Below the pieces are notes generated by a model. The model worked only from the letters and a program-made list of their open reading frames with translations. It was not told where the DNA came from and did no database searches. A DNA stretch of 64,000 nucleotides from Halomonas stenophila (lineage in GTDB: Bacteria > Pseudomonadota > Gammaproteobacteria > Pseudomonadales > Halomonadaceae). Where the stretch lies: contig NZ_JACHXR010000015.1 of assembly GCF_014192275.1 (NCBI RefSeq), forward strand, positions 39,449 to 103,448. Reading direction: 5' to 3'. Within the stretch, counting starts at the first letter, position 1; each line of letters opens with the position of its first letter. This document shows positions 16,709 through 24,296 of the stretch, in pieces. The position numbers were made by a program, and so were the translations under genes.

Positions 16709-18106
16709 TCAGAGGGTCTGCCAGGGCGAGGTGGGCGGCTCCGATAATAGCTCGTCGACGATCGTCAACGCTCGATCGAGGATCTCGCGGGTCTCGGCCG
16801 GGCCCAGGCATAGTCGCACGGCCTGGGGGGCCGGCTCGCTGCCCATGCAGAAGGGCTCCGGCGTCGAGACCTTGACCCCTCGCCGGGCGAGCAGTGCCTG
16901 CACCTCGCTGCTGCGTCGCCCCGCCGGTAGCGGCAGCCATATCAGCGACGAGCCCTCGCGGCTCAGCGGCCCGTAGGCGGCCAGGCGTTCCAGCGCCAGG
17001 GCGCGGCGAGCGGCGAGCTCCTCGACCTGCCAGCGCAGCAGCTCGCGGCTGCCGGGATCCTCCATCCAGCGACAGGCCGCCTCCACCATCAGCGGCGGCA
17101 CCATCCAGCTCTGGGAGCGCAGGGCCGAGCAGAGGCGTTCCTGCAACTGCTCAGGCACCGTCAGGCTGCCGATGCGCAGCCCGCCGGCCATCACCTTGGA
17201 GGTGCTGAAGATATGCAGGGTGCGCTCCGGCGCCAGTTCGATCAGCGGCGTGCCGCGCTCGGCCTCGGGCAGGTACTGCACCGCGTCCTCGACCAGCCAG
17301 ATGTCGTGTTCCCGGGCCAGGGCCGCCAGGCGCTCGCGGCGGGCCTCGCTGAGCCGCACGCCGGTGGGGTTGTTGAGGTCCGGGGTGACATAGAGCAGGC
17401 GCGGCGGCTGGCGGGCGCAGAGCCGGGCCAGGGCCTCGACGTCCATGCCGTCCTCGTCCATCGGCACCGCCGCCAGGCGCAGGTGAGCCTGCTGGGCGGC
17501 GCAGACGAAGCCGGGATAGGTCAGGGCGTCGCCTGCCACCAGGTCGCCCGGCTGGGCGAGGGTGCGCGCCACCAGGTGAATGCCGTGCTGGCCCCCCTGG
17601 GTGATCAGCAATCGCGAGGGGTCGTCGGGGAGGCCGAGGCTGCCCTGCCAGGCGGCGATCCGCCGGCGCTGGGTCTCGCTGCCCGCCTCCGGCTGGTAGT
17701 CGGTGGCGGCCTGCAGGGCCTCGGGATCCTCGGTGATCGTGCGCAGCGCCCGCTGCAGGCCCTGCGCGCGAAGCGGGTGGGGCGGCGGCAGGCTCATGCT
17801 GATGTCGATGACGCCGTCGCCCGCCGGCTGGCCGGCGCGAAAGAAGGGCACGTGGTCATCCTCGGCCGAGCGGCGCACATAGGTGCCGCTGCCGACCCGG
17901 GACGCCACCCAGCCCTGGCGCTGGGCCTCGGCATAGGCGCGGGTGATGGTGCCGACGGTGACGCCGAGGCGGTCGGCGAGCTGGCGCTGGGGCGGCAGCT
18001 TCTCGCCCGGGGCCAGCTCGCCGCGGCCGATCGCCTCGGCCATGGCCTCGGCGATGCGGCGATAGCGGGGACCATCGTCGGGGAGGGTCGGTGTCCAGAT
18101 TGTCAT
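16709..18106 (-). CDS. MocR/PdxR-type regulator: GntR DNA-binding domain fused to aminotransferase domain
   Basis: 465 residues. N-terminal GntR winged helix (about 12-80): AMAEAIGRGELAPGEKLPPQ, then RLGVTVGTITRAYAEAQRQG. The rest is a fold-type I aminotransferase: YVTPDLNNPTGVRLSEARRE has the substrate-binding NPTG, IWLVEDAVQYLP the PLP-contacting acidic residue, and HIFSTSKVMAGGLRIGSL the Schiff-base lysine. Such proteins use PLP or an aminoacyl-PLP as effector. It is divergent from a LysE exporter, and palindromes ATTGT-N-ACAAT cover both start codons, so it likely regulates the exporter and itself. Confidence 0.88.
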   Translation of the reverse strand: MTIWTPTLPDDGPRYRRIAEAMAEAIGRGELAPGEKLPPQRQLADRLGVTVGTITRAYAEAQRQGWVASRVGSGTYVRRSAEDDHVPFFRAGQPAGDGVIDISMSLPPPHPLRAQGLQRALRTITEDPEALQAATDYQPEAGSETQRRRIAAWQGSLGLPDDPSRLLITQGGQHGIHLVARTLAQPGDLVAGDALTYPGFVCAAQQAHLRLAAVPMDEDGMDVEALARLCARQPPRLLYVTPDLNNPTGVRLSEARRERLAALAREHDIWLVEDAVQYLPEAERGTPLIELAPERTLHIFSTSKVMAGGLRIGSLTVPEQLQERLCSALRSQSWMVPPLMVEAACRWMEDPGSRELLRWQVEELAARRALALERLAAYGPLSREGSSLIWLPLPAGRRSSEVQALLARRGVKVSTPEPFCMGSEPAPQAVRLCLGPAETREILDRALTIVDELLSEPPTSPWQTL

Positions 18107-18115
18107 GGTGACAAT
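18099..18115. promoter_or_regulatory. Palindrome over the mocR start codon, probable operator
   Basis: ATTGTCATGGTGACAAT is a perfect 7+3+7 inverted repeat and contains the mocR start codon (complement of 18104-18106). A related palindrome sits immediately before the divergent LysE gene. Confidence 0.65.
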
Positions 18116-18131
18116 AAAACCTTTGACGCCG

Positions 18132-18201
18132 GTATTGTACCTATTATGCTCTGAAAGACGCGCAATATCCAGCGATCAATCCAAAATTGTAGGGATACAA
18201 T
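18132..18201. promoter_or_regulatory. Second operator and half-site before the LysE gene
   Basis: ATTGTAGGGATACAAT (18186-18201) is a perfect 6+4+6 inverted repeat ending 3 bases before the LysE start codon. A further half-site GTATTGTACC occurs at about 18132-18140, followed by TATTAT, a possible -10 element. Together with the palindrome at 18099 these share the ATTGT/ACAAT arm. Confidence 0.6.
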
Positions 18202-18204
18202 ACC

Positions 18205-18804
18205 ATGGAAACCCTGGCCTTCCTCGGACCCGCGTCCCTGTTCATGATCTCCATGACCCTCACTCCCGGGCCCAACAACGTGATGCTCACCGCCTCCGGG
18301 GCCAACTACGGCTTCCGCCGCACCCTGCCGCACCTGCTGGGCATCATGGGCGGCTGCTTCCTGCTGTTCGGGGCCATCGCGCTGGGCCTGGGCATGGTCT
18401 TCGAGCGCTTCCCGATCGTGCAGATCCTGCTGCGCATCGTCGGCAGCCTCTACCTGCTGTACCTGGCCTGGGGCATCGCCACGGCGCCGCCGCCGGAGTT
18501 CGGCAACGCCGAGGGACGCCCGCTGAGCTTCTGGCAGGCCGCCGCCTTCCAGTTCGCCAACCCCAAGGCCTGGGTGATGGGGCTGACGCTGATGGCGAGC
18601 TTCCTGCCCGAGGAGGGCAACACCTTCGTCAACGCCCTGGTGCTGGCCGGCGTGGCCGAGCTGGTGGCGTTGCCCTGCATCTCGCTGTGGGCGGGCTTCG
18701 GCATGGCCATCGGCCGCTGGCTGAAGGGGCCGCGCTCCTGGCGGGTGTTCAACGGCACCATGGGCGCGCTGACCGCGGCCTGCGTGATCTTCATCCTCGG
18801 CTGA
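18205..18804 (+). CDS. LysE/RhtB-family amino-acid exporter
   Basis: 199 residues, six predicted membrane spans. The family signature is visible in MISMTLTPGPNNVMLTASGA and in WQAAAFQFANPKAWVMGLTL. It should export an amino acid or derivative out of the cytoplasm. Divergent pairing with a MocR regulator fits a substrate-sensing export switch. PhzF follows 53 bases downstream on the same strand and may be co-transcribed. Confidence 0.9.
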   Translation: METLAFLGPASLFMISMTLTPGPNNVMLTASGANYGFRRTLPHLLGIMGGCFLLFGAIALGLGMVFERFPIVQILLRIVGSLYLLYLAWGIATAPPPEFGNAEGRPLSFWQAAAFQFANPKAWVMGLTLMASFLPEEGNTFVNALVLAGVAELVALPCISLWAGFGMAIGRWLKGPRSWRVFNGTMGALTAACVIFILG

Positions 18805-18857
18805 CGCCAGGCGCGGCGACGACCCGGGAGCTCACAGTCAAGAATCGGGAGGGTGAC

Positions 18858-19703
18858 ATGAAAGCCAAGCTGGTGAATGTGTTCAGCGCCGAGCGCTTCG
18901 GCGGCAACGGCCTGACGGTCTTCCCCGAGGCCGATGGCCTGTCGACGGGGGAAATGCAGGCGCTGACGCGGGAGGCGGGTCAGTTCGAGTCCATCTTCGT
19001 GTTCCGGGAAGCCAACGGGTTCACGGCGAGGATCTTCACCATGGAAGAGGAACTGGACTTCGCCGGGCACCCGCTGCTGGGGCTGGCCTATTACCTGCAC
19101 CAGACGTTCGGCGATCGGGATCGGCACGCATGGCGGGTGAGGCTGAACCGGCGCACGGTCGAGCTGACCAGCGCCTGGCGGGACGGCCGCTTCACGGCGA
19201 CCCTGGCTCAGGGGCGTCCCGCCTTCCTTCGGACGCTGACGCGTGACGAAGCCGGGGAGGTCTATGCGGCGCTGGGGCTGGACGCCGGCGGGCGACGCAA
19301 CTATCCGGCCGAGGTGGTTTCCACCGGCTTGCCCTACCTGATCCTGCCGGTTGCCGGCGGCCTGGAGCGGGTCGCCTTCCAGGTGGCGGACCTGTCGCCG
19401 CTGCTCGCCTCGCACGGGGCCAAGTTCATCTATGTCCTCGATGTGCAGGGCTTCGAGGGGCGTACCTGGGATAACCGCGGGCGGGTCGAGGATGTGGCCA
19501 CGGGCAGCGCCGCCGGCCCCGCGGCGGCCTATCTCCACAAGCATGGGATCGCGCTCGGCAAGACGCTGTCGATCGCGCAGGGACGCTTCGTGGGCCGGCC
19601 GAGCCGCATCGAGGTGGAGCTGGTCATCGACGGCATGGAGCTGGCGGATGTCCGGGTCAGCGGCGATGTCATCAAGGTGGCCGATCTCGCCTTCGCCGCC
19701 TGA
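18858..19703 (+). CDS. PhzF-family isomerase/epimerase-like protein
   Basis: 281 residues starting at the ATG at 18858 after GGGAGGG; an open frame to 18105 upstream is a shadow. Family landmarks: VNVFSAERFGGNGLTVF, REAGQFESIFVF with the conserved Glu, MEEELDFAGHPLLGLAYY with the GHP motif, and the C-terminal RVEDVATGSAAGPAAAYL. The fold resembles diaminopimelate epimerase. Physiological substrate unknown. Placement after the LysE exporter hints at amino-acid-like metabolites. Confidence 0.88.
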   Translation: MKAKLVNVFSAERFGGNGLTVFPEADGLSTGEMQALTREAGQFESIFVFREANGFTARIFTMEEELDFAGHPLLGLAYYLHQTFGDRDRHAWRVRLNRRTVELTSAWRDGRFTATLAQGRPAFLRTLTRDEAGEVYAALGLDAGGRRNYPAEVVSTGLPYLILPVAGGLERVAFQVADLSPLLASHGAKFIYVLDVQGFEGRTWDNRGRVEDVATGSAAGPAAAYLHKHGIALGKTLSIAQGRFVGRPSRIEVELVIDGMELADVRVSGDVIKVADLAFAA

Positions 19704-19820
19704 CGGCAGGCGCACCGGCAGTGACGTCCCGTGGCGACTCGCGCCGCGTGTCCCAGCGACTATGCTGGAGATTGACGCCCGGCGCGTCATGCCAGGGAAC
19801 GGCCCGGGAGCGCTATCGCC

Positions 19821-21044
19821 ATGCAGGTCCAGGTCTCCATCTCGACACTCTATCGCCAGCACGCCCCGCGCGTGCTGGCGACGTTGATTCGCCTGCTCGG
19901 CGACTTCGACCCGGCCGAGGAGGCGCTGCACGAGGCCTTCGCCGCGGCGGTGAGCCGCTGGCCGGCGGAAGGGGTGCCCGACGACCCCGTGGCCTGGCTG
20001 ATCCGGGTCGGCCACCGACGGGGCATCGACCAGATCCGCCGTCGGCAGACCGCCCGCCAGCATGCCCATCTGCTCGCCGCCGAGGACGCCGCCGATCCGG
20101 CGGACTCGGGCATCGAGGACGACCCGCTGCGGCTGCTGTTCACCTGCTGCCATCCCCACCTGGCGATGACCGATCGCGTCGCCCTGACCCTGCGCGAGAT
20201 GGCCGGGCTGACCACCGAGCAGGTCGCCAGCGCGCTGCTGCAGCGCCCGGCCAGCCTGGCCCAGCGGATCGTGCGGGCCAAGCGACGGCTGCGCGAGGCC
20301 GGCATTCCCTACGAGGTTCCCGATGCCCGTGAGTTGCCGGAGCGCCTGCCCGGCGTGCTCGGGGTGATCTACCTGATCTTCAACGAGGGCTATTCCCGCA
20401 GCGACGGCGAGACGGTGGTGGACGTGCGCCTGGCCGAGGAGGCCATCCGCCTGGCCGAGGCGCTGACGGACCTGCTGCCCCGGGGCGAGGCCTTCGGCCT
20501 GCTGGCGCTGATGCTGCTCCACGACGCCCGCCGCGCGGCGCGCCAGGACGCCCGGGGCGAGCTGGTGCCCCTGGAGGAGCAGGACCGCCGGCTCTGGGAT
20601 CAAGTTCAGATCGAGGCCGGGGTGGCCTGCCTGGAACGGGCCCTGGCGCAGAGCCCCACCGGCCCCTACACCCTGCAGGCCTCCATCGCCGCCGTCCATG
20701 CCCAGGCCCCCAGCGCCGGGGCCACCGACTGGCGGCGCATCGTGGTGCTCTACGAAGGCCTCTATCGCCGGCAGCCCACCCCGGTGATCGCTCTCAACCG
20801 GGCGGTCGCCGTGGCCATGCGCGACTCGCCGGAGGCCGGCCTGGCGCTGCTCGAGGAACTCGCCGGGCAGAAGGCCATCGTCAACTACCACCTCTACCAT
20901 GCCGCCCTGGCCGACCTGCACCGGCGCGCCGGCCACCTTGAGGCGGCCCGGCAGGCCTACGAGCGGGCCCTGGCGCTGACCGTTCAGGCCCCGGAGCGCC
21001 GCTTCCTGGCGCGCCGCCTGGCGGAACTGGAGGACGCCGACTGA
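19821..21044 (+). CDS. ECF42-like sigma factor with C-terminal TPR-like extension
   Basis: 407 residues, about twice a normal ECF sigma factor. Region 2 (about 5-75): YRQHAPRVLATLIRLLGDFD and DDPVAWLIRVGHRRGIDQIR. Region 4 (about 115-165): ALTLREMAGLTTEQVASALL and RPASLAQRIVRAKRRLREAG. The remainder begins LGVIYLIFNEGYSRSDGE, the DUF6596 block, and continues with helical repeats such as YEGLYRRQPTPVIALNRAVA. This architecture with DGPF/YCII genes next door is the ECF42 arrangement, where the C-terminal repeats rather than an anti-sigma factor are thought to control activity. Confidence 0.88.
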   Translation: MQVQVSISTLYRQHAPRVLATLIRLLGDFDPAEEALHEAFAAAVSRWPAEGVPDDPVAWLIRVGHRRGIDQIRRRQTARQHAHLLAAEDAADPADSGIEDDPLRLLFTCCHPHLAMTDRVALTLREMAGLTTEQVASALLQRPASLAQRIVRAKRRLREAGIPYEVPDARELPERLPGVLGVIYLIFNEGYSRSDGETVVDVRLAEEAIRLAEALTDLLPRGEAFGLLALMLLHDARRAARQDARGELVPLEEQDRRLWDQVQIEAGVACLERALAQSPTGPYTLQASIAAVHAQAPSAGATDWRRIVVLYEGLYRRQPTPVIALNRAVAVAMRDSPEAGLALLEELAGQKAIVNYHLYHAALADLHRRAGHLEAARQAYERALALTVQAPERRFLARRLAELEDAD

Positions 21045-21195
21045 AAACATGGTGCATCACATTGTTACCGGGAAATGAGTCACGTAGACATGTCCGCAGT
21101 AGTCCCGGCTCGAGGCCTGCCGGATGCACTCGCAGGCTCGTTTATCCGGCCTACGCCGGACTGGCGGCCGCCGAATGAAAAAAATCGTCTCGGCC

Positions 21196-21222
21196 TGTCG
21201 ATTCCCGTCGGCGCCGCACGAC
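21196..21222 (+). promoter_or_regulatory. Candidate ECF42 promoter before the YCII genes
   Basis: TGTCGA (21196-21201), a 17-base spacer, then CGAC (21219-21222). From memory of the ECF42 literature, TGTCGA at -35 with a CGA-type -10 is the group's promoter. It lies 34 bases before the first YCII gene and after the sigma gene. Confidence 0.5.
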
Positions 21223-21255
21223 TCCTGAATACCCCCCACCAAGGAGAGTGATGTC

Positions 21256-22077
21256 ATGCGATACATGCTGATGCGCAAGGCCGATGCGGACACCGAGCAG
21301 GGCATACTGCCCAGCCAGGAACTGCTGCAGGCCATGGGCGACTACAACGAGCGGCTGATCCGCGCCGGAGTCTTCGTCAACGGCGATGGCCTGCGCCCCA
21401 GCCGGGAGGGCTGTCGCCTCGAGTTTCGCGGCGGCGAGCCCCGGGTCATCCAGGGACCCTTCCCGGCCACCGAGGAGCTGCTGGCGGGCTACAGCGTGCT
21501 CGAGGTGGAGTCGCTCGAGGAGGCCATCGAATGGGCCAAGGGCTGGCCTCGCGAGGATGGCGAGGGCAACGTCACCCTGGAGCTGCGGCGCTACTTCACC
21601 ATGGAGGACTTCGACCCCGGCGCCGGCCTGGAGCGGCACATCGACCAGCAGCGCCTGCCCCGGGCACTGCAGGTGCACCTCAATTTTCCCGGCACCTGCC
21701 GGGAGGCGATGGCCTTCTACGCCGAGGTCACCGGCGGCCACCTGGAGGCGGTGCTGACCTATGGCGAGACCCCCGCCGCCGAGGACACGCCGCCCGACTG
21801 GCATGACCGGGTCATCCACGCCTCGCTCAATATCCGCGGCCATCGGCTGATGGGCGCCGACATGCTGGGCGATTGTTACCGGGCGCCCCAGGGGGCCCAG
21901 GTGTTCCTCGACTATGCGGATGTCGACCAGGCCGAGGCGGTGTTCCGGCGGCTGGCCGAGGGCGGCCAGGTGCTGATGCCCTTCGAGGCCACCTTCTGGG
22001 CGCAGGGCTTCGGCATGGCCACCGACCGCTTCGGCGTGCACTGGATGGTCGCCACCCCGAACGACCAGTGCCCCTGA
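21256..22077 (+). CDS. YCII (DGPF-like) domain fused to a VOC/PhnB-like domain
   Basis: 273 residues. Residues 1-115 are a YCII-related domain: MRYMLMRKADADTEQG and RVIQGPFPATEELLAGYSVL, where QGPF stands in for DGPF. Residues about 130-273 are a vicinal oxygen chelate domain: ALQVHLNFPGTCREAMAFYA, LNIRGHRLMGADM, FWAQGFGMATDRFGVHWMVA. GGAG precedes the start. It lies directly downstream of the sigma factor and its putative promoter. Function unknown; these proteins are standard companions of ECF41/42 sigma factors. Confidence 0.82.
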   Translation: MRYMLMRKADADTEQGILPSQELLQAMGDYNERLIRAGVFVNGDGLRPSREGCRLEFRGGEPRVIQGPFPATEELLAGYSVLEVESLEEAIEWAKGWPREDGEGNVTLELRRYFTMEDFDPGAGLERHIDQQRLPRALQVHLNFPGTCREAMAFYAEVTGGHLEAVLTYGETPAAEDTPPDWHDRVIHASLNIRGHRLMGADMLGDCYRAPQGAQVFLDYADVDQAEAVFRRLAEGGQVLMPFEATFWAQGFGMATDRFGVHWMVATPNDQCP

Positions 22078-22096
22078 TACCAGGGAGGAGGGAAGC

Positions 22097-22474
22097 ATGC
22101 AGTACGTTGCATTGGTGTACTACCAGGAGCAGTTGATCAACGCCATGAGCGAGGCGGAGTGGCATGCGCTCAACCAGGAGTGCGTGGCCGGGGTGGAGCG
22201 CCTGACGGACGCCGGGCACTTCGTGACCGGCCGGGCCCTGCAACCCGTGGAGAGCGCCACCAGCGTGCGCCTGCGCGACGGCGAACTGCTGGTCTCCGAC
22301 GGCCCCTTCGCCGAGACCAAGGAGCAGCTGGCGGGCTTCTACCTGCTGGAGGCCCGTGACCTCAACGAGGCCCTGCGGCTGGCCGGCCGCATCCCCCCGG
22401 CGCGCTTCGGCACCATCGAGGTGCGCCCGGTGCGGGAGTTGCCTCCCAGAGACGATACCGGAGAGACATCATGA
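22097..22474 (+). CDS. YCII-related DGPF-domain protein
   Basis: 125 residues, one YCII domain. MQYVALVYYQEQLINAMSEA and LLVSDGPFAETKEQLAGFYL contain the typical strand and the DGPF motif. It is 19 bases after the previous gene with GGGAGGAGGG upstream, and overlaps the next by 4 bases (ATGA), so it is co-translated. Likely target of the adjacent sigma factor. Confidence 0.87.
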   Translation: MQYVALVYYQEQLINAMSEAEWHALNQECVAGVERLTDAGHFVTGRALQPVESATSVRLRDGELLVSDGPFAETKEQLAGFYLLEARDLNEALRLAGRIPPARFGTIEVRPVRELPPRDDTGETS

Positions 22475-22824
22475 GCTACGTGGATGGTTTCGTGGCCGCC
22501 GTGCCCACCGCCAACCGGCAGGCCTATATCGAGCACGCCCGACAGGCGGCGGAGGTCTTCAAGGAATACGGTGCCCTCAAGGTGGTGGAGTGCTGGGGCG
22601 ACGACGTCCCGGAAGGCGAAGTGACCTCCTTTCCCATGGCCGTGCAGTGCCGCCCCGACGAGACGGTGATCTTCGCCTGGCTGGTCTGGCCCTCCCGGGA
22701 GGTGCGTGACCAGGCCATGCCCCGGATCATGGAGGACCCGCGCCTGTCGCCGGAGGTCAATCCCATGCCCTTCGACGGCAAGCGGCTGATCTACGGGGGT
22801 TTCGAGACGGTGGTGGACGAGTAG
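22471..22824 (+). CDS. DUF1428-family protein
   Basis: 117 residues matching the DUF1428 pattern: YVDGFVAAVPTANRQAYIEH, FKEYGALKVVECWGDDVPEG and NPMPFDGKRLIYGGFETVVD. A ferredoxin-like alpha/beta-barrel fold is expected, of unknown function. The start codon overlaps the stop of the preceding YCII gene (ATGA). Part of the sigma-factor cluster. Confidence 0.87.
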   Translation: MSYVDGFVAAVPTANRQAYIEHARQAAEVFKEYGALKVVECWGDDVPEGEVTSFPMAVQCRPDETVIFAWLVWPSREVRDQAMPRIMEDPRLSPEVNPMPFDGKRLIYGGFETVVDE

Positions 22825-22926
22825 CCACCCGACGGTGGCCGACGCCCGCGGTGCGCAATGGCGTGCCGCGGACGCCGGCCAGGTTCCCCAGGCGGCGGCA
22901 GGCACCCCCTGCCGGGAGGAAGTCCC

Positions 22927-23403
22927 ATGCAGAAGATCACCCCCTTCCTGTGGTTCGATGGCCAGGCGGAAGAAGCGGCCCGCTTCTACGTCTCCCTGTT
23001 CCCCGACTCGCGCATCGAGCGGGTGGTGCACGCGCCGACCGACACGCCGAGCGTGCCGGTCGGCGCGGTGCTCCTGGTGGAGTTCACCCTCGCCGGGTCG
23101 CGTTACGTCGGCCTGAACGGCGGCCCCGGCGTGCCCTTCACCGAGGCGGTATCGCTGCACATCGACTGCGCGGACCAGGCCGAGGTGGATCGCTACTGGG
23201 CGGCCCTGGCCGAGGGCGGCCGCGAGATCCAGTGCGGCTGGCTCCAGGACCGCTGGGGGCTCCGCTGGCAGGTGGTGCCCACCCGCATGCACGAGCTGCT
23301 GCGCGACCCCGATCCCGAGCGGGCCCGACGGGCCATGGAGGCGATGATGGGGATGACCAAGCTCGTCATCGCCGACCTGGAGCGCGCCGCGGATGGCGGC
23401 TGA
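22927..23403 (+). CDS. VOC/PhnB-like protein (3-demethylubiquinone-9 3-methyltransferase-like family)
   Basis: 158 residues from the ATG at 22927 after GGGAGGAAG. KITPFLWFDGQAEEAARFYV and CGWLQDRWGLRWQVVPTRMH are the two halves of a PhnB-like vicinal oxygen chelate domain. No enzymatic claim is made. The last 22 bases spanning its stop codon recur at 24195-24216, after the inserted methyltransferase gene. End of the ECF cluster. Confidence 0.83.
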   Translation: MQKITPFLWFDGQAEEAARFYVSLFPDSRIERVVHAPTDTPSVPVGAVLLVEFTLAGSRYVGLNGGPGVPFTEAVSLHIDCADQAEVDRYWAALAEGGREIQCGWLQDRWGLRWQVVPTRMHELLRDPDPERARRAMEAMMGMTKLVIADLERAADGG

Positions 23404-23410
23404 GCCGGTG
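23389..23410 (+). repeat. 22-bp direct repeat, left copy
   Basis: The end of the VOC gene with its stop codon (begins GCGGATGGCGGC, ends GCCGGTG). An identical 22-bp copy lies at 24195-24216, with a methyltransferase gene between them. Confidence 0.8.
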
Positions 23411-23576
23411 CCCGCCCTGGAGGACCGTGGCGCTCCGCCCCGGCTGGCAGACGTCATGGTCGTCCATGATCCCTCGGGGGCAGGCGAGCCGGCACGATGC
23501 CCCGGTACTCGCACGTACGGACGACTCGCTATTCGAGGTGGCGGCATCACCTTGGATTAATCAACAGGTAAGGGGA

Positions 23577-24188
23577 ATGAACGTCGTAAAGCGCATCCTG
23601 ATGCGTGCATTCGGGTGTCCACAGGGCGTCCTGGGAAGCCTCGGTGGCACCCTCATGGCGCGCATGAACCGGCGGATGGCCCAGCGGGCCAGCGAATTGC
23701 TCGACATTCAGCCGAGCGACAAAACGTTGGAGGTGGGCTTTGGGCCGGGCGTGGGGATTCAACTGCTGGCCCGTGCCGTTGCCTCGGGGTGGATCGCCGG
23801 AATCGACCCCTCGGAAAAGATGCTTGAACAGGCCAGGACGCGCAACGCAGCCGACATTCGGGCCGGCAGGGTCGAGCTTCGGCGCGGCGCTGCCGACGCC
23901 TTGCCCTACGAGGATGCGACCTTTGACGGCGTCATGGCGATCAATTCGCTGCAGGTCTGGCCCGATGCCGTCGCAGGGTTGCGGGAGGCACGGCGTGTGT
24001 TGAGGCCAGGGGGGAGAGTGGTACTCGGGTTTACTCCCCAATCGGGACAAACGAAGGAGAATGTGACGGCAGCGCTCACCACGGCGGGGTTCGCCGATCC
24101 ACGCGTGGTGGACCTGGAGGAGGGCTACTGCGTGCTGGCGGTGAATCCCGGCAGAAGCGACCGAGCGGCCAGCATTGCCGATCGGTAG
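23577..24188 (+). CDS. Class I SAM-dependent methyltransferase
   Basis: 203 residues from the ATG at 23577 after AAGGGG; the larger open frame to 22851 is a shadow. Motif I KTLEVGFGPGVGIQLLARAV, then WIAGIDPSEKMLEQARTRNA, DATFDGVMAINSLQVWPDAV and RRVLRPGGRVVLGFTPQSGQ give a complete Methyltransf_11 core. Substrate unknown. Base use is visibly less GC-rich than the ECF cluster beside it, and the gene lies between two exact 22-bp repeats, so it looks like a later insert. Confidence 0.85.
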   Translation: MNVVKRILMRAFGCPQGVLGSLGGTLMARMNRRMAQRASELLDIQPSDKTLEVGFGPGVGIQLLARAVASGWIAGIDPSEKMLEQARTRNAADIRAGRVELRRGAADALPYEDATFDGVMAINSLQVWPDAVAGLREARRVLRPGGRVVLGFTPQSGQTKENVTAALTTAGFADPRVVDLEEGYCVLAVNPGRSDRAASIADR

Positions 24189-24194
24189 TAAGCG

Positions 24195-24216
24195 GCGGAT
24201 GGCGGCTGAGCCGGTG
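24195..24216 (+). repeat. 22-bp direct repeat, right copy
   Basis: Exact copy of 23389-23410, 6 bases after the methyltransferase stop codon. It carries a piece of the VOC gene end out of context. Confidence 0.8.
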
Positions 24217-24296
24217 GCTGTTCAGGGCGCATCGATGCCGGTCCGGAGGCGCCTCAGGCGTCTCCGGGCCGGAAGTTCGGGCGTTGCTGCAGCGGA

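Noticed and set aside
18450..21050. Very long open frame of over 860 codons on the minus strand across PhzF and sigma genes
   Set aside because: Composition is typical of an antisense shadow in GC-rich DNA; the plus-strand frames carry clear domains.
24243..24267. Hairpin between the methyltransferase genes as a terminator
   Set aside because: Stem is interrupted and no T run follows; too weak to list.
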